Assembly (NCBI RefSeq): GCF_029407905.1 | Contig: NC_073624.1 | Location: 109,740,001 to 109,804,000 of the forward strand | Reading direction: 5' to 3' | DNA: 64,000 bases | DNA from: Bubalus kerabau | Taxonomy: Eukaryota; Chordata; Mammalia; Artiodactyla; Bovidae | Shown: positions 57,701 to 64,000 of the stretch, in pieces | How the letters are laid out: the number at the start of each line of letters is the position of its first letter | How positions within the stretch are numbered: the stretch's first letter is position 1 | Notes under the pieces: generated by a model | What the model saw: only the letters and a program-made list of their open reading frames with translations | The model's database searches: none | What the model was told of the DNA's origin: nothing | Made by a program: the position numbers and the translations under genes

Positions 57701-59849
57701 AAATATTTGGTATGAAGCATTGGTGCTAGATCTTAAATTTTTCAGAAATTATTTGCATTTTATACTTTAATAAGTAAAGTAGAATTTACCAGTTTCATTT
57801 GGAAAATCCAGTGAATATGTGACAATTATTTAGCATGCCCATTACCAAGTGCAAAGCTAGTCTAAGGCTTTTCAGCCGTCAGCTATTATTTTCAACTTAT
57901 ATAAATTTTGCCCACCAAATAGCTTTTTATTAACAGCCAAGCATGAGAAAAAAATCAGAAATAAGCCAAAAGTATATCAGTTGCCTTCTTATCACCACCT
58001 GCCTCTCCTTTCTACACTTATAGTTTGAAAGAATATTCCACTTGATAGGAAGATTAGATTGTAAGATGATTTGTGTGTTTAAGTTAAATAGTATAGTTAT
58101 ATTAAACACTTCAAATGTAGAAACTACTCAATTTCTGAGACCAAGCAACAAACTGGTGACCTACATTATTTTTCAAGCAGATTTTTAAAATAGCTTAACT
58201 AATCATAAGTGTGATGGCTCTTTCCATGTAGAGGAATAATCAGAGGATTTTCCTAAAGGTATCACCCACACTGGTTGTACATCTTTGCTTCAAAGAAAGA
58301 GCTAACTTCCTTTTATTTTAATCAAATTCTCTTTACATTACCACAGTGTTGTCAATACAAATATGTTTGATGAATTGAATTGATCTGCATCTCCAGGCCT
58401 TTTGAGTGCCCTTTGCTCATCAGTTAGTAAAAAATATTGGTGACAAATTACATGTAACATAAACAAAAATGTATGCACCACTTGCACATCTATGTGTTTC
58501 TAGTTCTGAAAACAGTCCTTAAACTATAGTATCATAAAAACGATAGCTTGATTTTTTTTTCCTAAAGCTTAAAACATGTTTCCATTTAAGAAGAATTTGG
58601 TTAGACATAATCAAGTGCTCAGGCTGAGATGCAAGAAATACTGAAGCAAAGACCGAAGACTAGAATAAAATACACAAAATACTCATAGTTGTTAAGATTG
58701 GTAGGATTAGGTACAGATTTTTTTTCATGTTTCTGTAATAATTATATTGTCTTATTATCATATCTCATAATAAGTAAAACACTGTCAGGCAATTTTCTTT
58801 TTACAATGTTGAACTAATAAACATTTCCAAATAAAGCAAACAGTAATTTTTCTTAGGGAGAGTGAACCACTTCTTTATACTAAATATTAGATATGATTTA
58901 TATAAAAATATAAAATCAAATATTTAAAAATTTAAAACAATTAATGATAAACAAAATTCAACTGTCTCTGAAATGGATTATAAAGCCAGTAGAAATTTCA
59001 GAGTCAGAGCTCAAAGATGGGTCTGCTTTATGAGGTTCTGTTTGGAATTAATCTGAAATTCTACTTATAGTCTTCAACTGCTCATAGATATCTTTTTAGA
59101 AGTTGACAATCATTGCATTTAATATGGCTTCTACTTTCAATTTATTTAAAAAAACGAATTTGTAGAACAGTAAGTTATGGGCACAGAGAAAATACAGGAG
59201 AATCCTAAGTCCATGGTGCTTTTGAGATTCAAATTTTCATATTTAAGTGGTAGATGTTTGAAAATCATCTCCAAAAGCATACTCCTTCTTTGTTCCAAGT
59301 CAGAAATCTATCATTATTAAAACCCATTTTGAAATGAAATATTATTAATTTGCTAACTACTTAACTTGACCTATTTTGTTCAGTAAGAACTCATAAGCAA
59401 CTTATTAAGTTATAAAGCTAGTGAGGTGGGAAAATATCAAAGGACCATAAATAAAAAATATCATGTAATAATGTATCTTGGCAAGTATATAAAAAATGTA
59501 GATAACTAGCTTCCTTAGGTTCTATACATTACAACTTAGAAAAACATGTAACCATTCGTTGTATCTCAGTAATAATGATGGCAATAGCACTCACTGAATG
59601 TCTATTGAGAATCAGGGCAACAAACCACCAGAAGCAAACATCTGACTTACATGTGCCCACTCCTCCCATCCTATACCTTCGGGTGCACAGAAGGTGTTCT
59701 CACTTAGCCCCACACGGGTCCTTAACACCTCACCCTCATTCAGCCAGTACCAACTAACTTTTAGATTACGTTTGTGAGATGAAACGTATTTTCAGTCTCT
59801 ATATTAGTTGCTCTGTACCTCATTTTTTTTAATTAAGGAATGTCCTTAA
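57701..59849. other. AT-rich intron, nothing recognised
   Basis: No exon or classifiable repeat seen. Confidence 0.5.
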
Positions 59850-59965
59850 TTAACCTGGATTTTACAGATGAGAAAATTGAAAACCAGAGTAGCTACATTA
59901 AACACACAAAACCATAAATGTAGAAAGCTGCAGTTCAAACACAGGACGACCTGATCTCAGCGCAT
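59850..59965 (+). repeat. MIR SINE fragment
   Basis: TTTTACAGATGAGAAAATTG and AGCTGCAGTTCAAACACAGG are MIR-like. Confidence 0.55.
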
Positions 59966-60514
59966 TGCTAATCTGTTGATAGTGAACAATCACTAAATTC
60001 CCAAGTCTCCAGCTCAGGTGAAAATTATTCTTTGTCTCACTCACGGGAAACTGTTTTCTAGCTTGTGATACACAGGCCATCAAGTTCATTTCACTTTGCC
60101 TTGAGCTTATCTATTGAATTAAAGGACTAAGAAAGAGCAATAATAATCCATGGCTGACCTTTAAAAACGTTTCTGCCTCAAACTGGATTCAATTCTTAAC
60201 AGGGAAATATCTAGCATATAAGATGTACTTTAGTTCTTAAGGTTAACCTTAACACAAAAACAGCCCATTAAGTGGTAATAAAGACGCAAAACCAAAAATG
60301 CAAGAAAATAATCATGGATGAATTTAAATGTGTGTAAAAGGCAATTCAATAAAGGTTCAGTCAATAAACAATATAAGCCCAAGTACTTGCTGTATTCCTG
60401 GCATGGCCAAAGTAGGAGCTTCATATTTCTAATTCATATAAGGGGCTTTTTATGAATGAGGAAGAAGGCTCAGGAATAACAAGTGACCTGCACAGCTAAC
60501 AATCCTATCTTAAA

Positions 60515-60655
60515 AGATTTGGGGACTTTCTTGACATGCCAGTGGTTAAGACTCTGTGCTGTCAATGCAGGGGGTGTGGGTCTGATCCCTGCTTGGGGAA
60601 CTAAGATCCTACATGCAATGTGGTGTGGCCCAAAGATTAAAAAAAAAAAAAAAAG
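60515..60655 (+). repeat. CHR-type tRNA SINE
   Basis: GGGGACTTTCTTGACATGCC, AGTGGTTAAGACTCTGTGCT, GGGTCTGATCCCTGCTTGGG and a poly(A) tail at 60639-60653. Frames on both strands here are artefacts. Confidence 0.85.
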
Positions 60656-60764
60656 TCTGAATGTCTTGAAAGCCCATGCCTTTTGCCACTGCATCAAGCA
60701 GTTACCAACCATATAAAGCTTATTACTTATTGAATATCCACTGAAGTATTAAACATATTACCTT

Positions 60765-60905
60765 TATGCTTTTATATTATTCTTACACTGTTAATTAGTA
60801 TTGGTCTTATTTTACAAATGAGGTCACTATGGGTTACTGAGCTTAATCAACTTGTTCAGTGTTCAAAAACAAGCAAACGACATTGAAGATTCAGATTAGA
60901 TTCTA
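60765..60905 (+). repeat. MIR SINE fragment
   Basis: ATTTTACAAATGAGGTCACT with AATCAACTTGTTCAGTGTTC resembles the MIR 3' half. Confidence 0.5.
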
Positions 60906-61734
60906 TTTCTACCATACCCTTTAGTTCAAATATGTAAAAAAATTAGAGAAGAAATAAAATAATTGCAAAAAATACCATCACTGAATTCAGTATTAGGAGA
61001 GAGAATGGTGTATATGTAATCCTTCAAGCTTGATTAAAACAGTAAAATCATAAAAATTCCATAAAGGAAATGATCACAGGAAAAGAAAGTTCAGTAAGTT
61101 CAATAAGGTAGAGAATGAAGAGACTTTATTGGGAATAGGGTGCAGGAAGGTGGGTTAAGTCATCTTTTGTGGTACTGTAATTCTTCTTAACTTACAATAG
61201 AAAAAAAAGATGTTTACAGTACCCAGGAGGTAAGAAGCAATGATGAGTATTTTTCTTTCCTATCCTACAAAAAAAAAAAAAAAATGACATAATAGAAGCA
61301 CTTTTCATAAGAACTCAAAGATGTGGTGTGTGATGATATAGTGATCAGGTTCATCACCCAGATTTATTTCTGCTTCACTCACAGACAAAGGGGATTTGGA
61401 TGTCTCCAGGCTGGCTTCAGGCAGATATAAACCAGTTTCAGATGTAGAACAAATAATGTCACTCTTCCTCCCTAAAAACCCCTGAATCTAAATAACCCAG
61501 CAAAGGCTAACTCCTTAAAGGAAAGAATGCTAGATTATTGATGATGTAAGAGTCCAGATCTCAGTGATTCTCATGTTTCAAGTTACCAGACAGCTCTGGC
61601 TTACAGATAAATAATCGAGCATACAGGGGTACCTATTACCACTGTCTGCTAGTGTTACCTTTTGTTTTTCCTCCCTTTCCACAAAATAATACATTTCTAT
61701 TTCTATATTTCAGTTTAGATTCCTCTTTTTTTCC
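60906..61734. other. Intron, A runs only
   Basis: A runs at about 61199 and 61268-61284. No gene or clear repeat. Confidence 0.5.
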
Positions 61735-61975
61735 CCTTTTAGATTTATTTAGATAGACGTGGCATAAAGCATTGTAAAAGTTTAAGGTATACAACATCAT
61801 GACTTGACATATATTGTGAAATGACTACCACAAGAAGGTCACTTGATATATTTCATATAGTATAGATATGACATAATGCTTGTTTCCCTTGTTGTGCAAT
61901 TTTGAGGATCTATTCTCTAAGCAAGTATATCATATAGCAGTGTTAACGATTATATGATACTGTACATTATATTGA
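61735..61975 (-). mobile_element. Old L1 3' region, reverse
   Basis: AAGTTTAAGGTATACAACAT, TATTGTGAAATGACTACCAC, GAGGATCTATTCTCTAAGCA and ATGATACTGTACATTATATT match mammalian L1 3' UTR order in reverse. Confidence 0.7.
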
Positions 61976-61978
61976 ACA

Positions 61979-62410
61979 TTAGGCTAGTGCAAAAGTAATT
62001 GAGTTTTACATTGCTGAACTTTAATGTTTGATATTGGAATACAATCTTAAACAAATGTGGCTATGTTGTAAATCATTTTAATGTGCACTTCTCAGTTTAG
62101 TTTTTTTTGCTAATAACTTGTTACTTGCTGTTAATTTTACATGTATTTTAGACTATATAAATGATGTTAGACAAAAAGCAAACTCATGTGATTTTCTTAT
62201 TCAAGTACAAATAGGTCAGAAAGCAGCAGACACAATTCTCAACAAAAACAATGCATTTGGCCCAGGAACTGCTAACAAAGGTACAGTGCAGTGGTGGTTC
62301 AAGAAGTTTTGCAAACAGACGAGAGCCTTGGAGATGAAGAGCATAGTCACTGGCCGTCGGAAGTTGACAAAGACCAACTGGGAGCAATGATCAAAGCTGA
62401 TCCTGTTACA
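61979..62410 (+). mobile_element. Mariner (Tc1/mariner) transposon, 5' part, degenerate
   Basis: The 5' terminal inverted repeat TTAGGCTAGTGCAAAAGTAA is followed by the non-coding leader and the beginning of the transposase frame. The visible segment at 62118-62390 contains NAFGPGTANKGTVQWWFKKF, the helix-turn-helix DNA-binding part of the Hsmar1/SETMAR-type transposase. No Met start is intact, and the reading frame decays before the catalytic domain. At about 62411 the element is cut by a BovB; any remainder would lie beyond 64000. Mariner is a cut-and-paste DNA transposon; this copy cannot move. Confidence 0.9.
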
Positions 62411-64000
62411 AGTTCAGTTCAGTCACTCAGTCATGTCTGACTCTTTGCAACCCCATGAATTGCAGCACGCCAGGCCTCCCTGTCCATCACCAACTCCCGG
62501 AGTTTACCCAAACTCATGTCCATTGAGTGGGTGATGCCATCCAGCCATCTTATCCCCTGTCGTCCCCTTCTCCTCCTGTCCCCAATCCCTCCCAGCATCA
62601 GAGTCTTTTCCAATGAGTCAACTCTTCGCATGAGGTGGCCAAAGTATTGGAGTTTCAGCTTTACCATCAGTCCTTCCAAAGAAAACCCAGGACTCATCTC
62701 CTTTAGGATGGACTGGTGGATCTCCTTGCAGTCCAAGGGACTCTCAAGAGACTTCTCCAACACCACAGTTCAAAAGCATCAATTCTTCTGCACTCAGCTT
62801 TCTTCACGATCCAACTTTCACATCCACTCATGACCACTGGAAAAACCATAGCCTTGACTAGACGGACCCTTGTTGGCAAAGTAATGTCTCCGCTTTTTAT
62901 ATGCTATCTAGGTTGGTCATAACTTTCCTTCCAAGGAGTAAGTGTCTTTTAATTTCATGGCTGCAGTCACCATCTGCAGTGATTTTGGAGCCCCCAAAAA
63001 TAAAGTCTGACACTGTTTCCACTGTTTCCCCATCTATTTCCCATGAAGTGATGGGACCAGATGCCATAATCTTAGTTTTCTGAATGTGGAGCTTTAAGCC
63101 AACTTTTTCACTCTCCTCTTTCACTTTCATCAAGAGGCTCTTTAGTTCCTCTTCACTTTCTGCCATAAGGGTGGTGTCATCTGCATATCTGAGGTGATTG
63201 ATATTTCTCCCAGCAATCTTGATTCCAGCTTGTACTTCCTCCAGCCCAGCATTTCTCATGATGTACTCAGTATATAAGTTAAATAAGCAGGTTGACAATA
63301 TACAGCCTTGATGTACTCCTTTTCCTATTTGGAACCAGTCTGTTGTTCCATGTCCAGGTCTAACTGTTGCTTCCTGACCTGCATATAGGTTTCTCAAGAG
63401 GCAGGTCAGGTGGTCTGGTATTCCCATCTCTTTCAGAATTGTCCACAGTTTATTGTGATCCACACAGTCAAAGGCTTTGGCATAGTCAATAAAGCAGAAA
63501 TAGATGTTTTTCTGGAACTCTCTTGCTTTTTAAATGATCCAGCAGATGCTGGCAATTTGATCTCTGGTTCCTCTGTCTTTTCTAAAACCAGCTTCAACAT
63601 CTGGAAGTTCACAGTTCAAGTATTGCTGAAGCCTGGCTTGGAGAATTTTGAGCATTACTTTACTAGCGTGTGAGATGAGTGCAATTGTGCAGTAGTTTGA
63701 GCATTCTTTGGCATGGCCTTTCTCTGGGACTAGAATGAAAACTGACCTTTTTCCAGTCCTGTGATCACTGCTGAGTTTTCCAAATTTGCTGGCATATTGA
63801 GTGCAGCACTTTCATAGCATCATCTTTCAGGATTTGAAATAGCTCCACTGGAATTTCATCACCTCCACTAGCTTTGTTCGTAGTGATGCTTTCTAAGGCC
63901 CACTTGACTTCACATTCAAGGATGTCTGGCTCTATGTGAGTGATCACACCATCGTGATTATCTTGGTCGTGAAGATCTTTTCTGTACAGTTCTTCTGTGT
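62411..64000 (-). mobile_element. BovB LINE, reverse, runs off the window
   Basis: Begins with the 3' tail GTTCAGTTCAGTCACTCAGT and continues through the C-terminal domain, RT (LRYADDTTLMAESEEEL in a 188-residue reverse frame at 62897-63463, which includes KGVHQGCILSTCLFNL) and on toward the 5' side at 64000 (reverse frame ending 63947, IEPDILECEVKWALESI). The frame is broken between 62766 and 62897. At least 1.59 kb, the best candidate in the window for a longer copy. Same orientation as TMTC2. Confidence 0.96.

Larger units (their letters stand above)
1..64000 (-). other. TMTC2: Internal segment of the TMTC2 transcription unit
   Basis: The window is read as the inside of one gene transcribed right to left. 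Three minus-strand exons (56894-57015, 27277-27358, 4142-4256) have canonical splice signals and join without a frame break. Everything between and around them is intron filled with retroelements. I see neither the first nor the last exon, no promoter and no polyadenylation signal attributable to the gene. The exons expected immediately before the first and after the last were looked for by their protein content and not found, so they should lie outside the window. Intron extent at the two window ends is inferred. Confidence 0.85.

Noticed and set aside
62118..62390. Domesticated mariner transposase (SETMAR-like)
   Set aside because: The DNA-binding part is recognisable, but there is no intact start, no SET exon, and the frame decays and is cut by a BovB.

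Overview
The window is mammalian nuclear DNA from a ruminant, most likely a bovid such as cattle or a close relative. It carries many BovB (RTE-clade) LINE fragments and many ruminant tRNA-derived SINEs (Bov-tA, BOV-A2 and CHR-type), plus 3' ends of the ruminant L1. These lie on an older mammalian background of MIR, L2, MaLR, hAT and mariner remnants. There are no operons, CRISPR arrays, prophages or bacterial genes. Nearly every longer open reading frame is a translation of a BovB or SINE copy or an accidental frame in AT-rich intron.

The only gene I can support is TMTC2 on the minus strand. Three internal coding exons with good splice sites lie at 56894-57015, 27277-27358 and 4142-4256, in transcript order. 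They join in frame and encode consecutive TPR repeats of the lumenal C-terminal half of this ER O-mannosyltransferase. The introns between them are 29,535 and 23,020 bp. The 5' exons lie beyond 64000 and the 3' exons before 1, so the window is an interior slice of one large gene.

Layout. 1-4.1 kb: intron with two SINE fragments. 4.1-4.3 kb: exon 'C'. 5.2 kb: a short truncated L1 tail with a clear target-site duplication. 7-10.3 kb: L2, SINEs, and a CHR SINE and a BOV-A2 that each keep target-site duplications. 11.3-15.6 kb: two BovB copies in opposite orientation. 15.9-17.8 kb: two MaLR LTRs. 21.4-22.7 kb: SINE, retroviral LTR, SINE. 27.3 kb: exon 'B'. 29.2-31.1 kb: head-to-head BovB inverted pair. 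34-35.2 kb: four SINEs, two in an inverted pair that shares a target sequence. 36.07-38.06 kb: an L1 split by a BovB. 39.6 kb: a U6 snRNA pseudogene. 41-45 kb: SINE cluster with a second inverted pair. 47.3-49.2 kb: old L1 with nested SINEs. 51.35-52.6 kb: a BovB inside a SINE, itself hit by a poly(A)-only insertion. 52.6-57 kb: repeat-poor intron leading to exon 'A'. 57.5-62 kb: old SINEs and L1. 62.0-64 kb: a mariner remnant interrupted by a BovB that runs off the end.

I found no undescribed biological system. The best observations are structural: the exon/TPR phase relation in TMTC2, three nested insertions, a poly(A)-only retrotransposition footprint, and several inverted-repeat pairs that could fold in the TMTC2 pre-mRNA.
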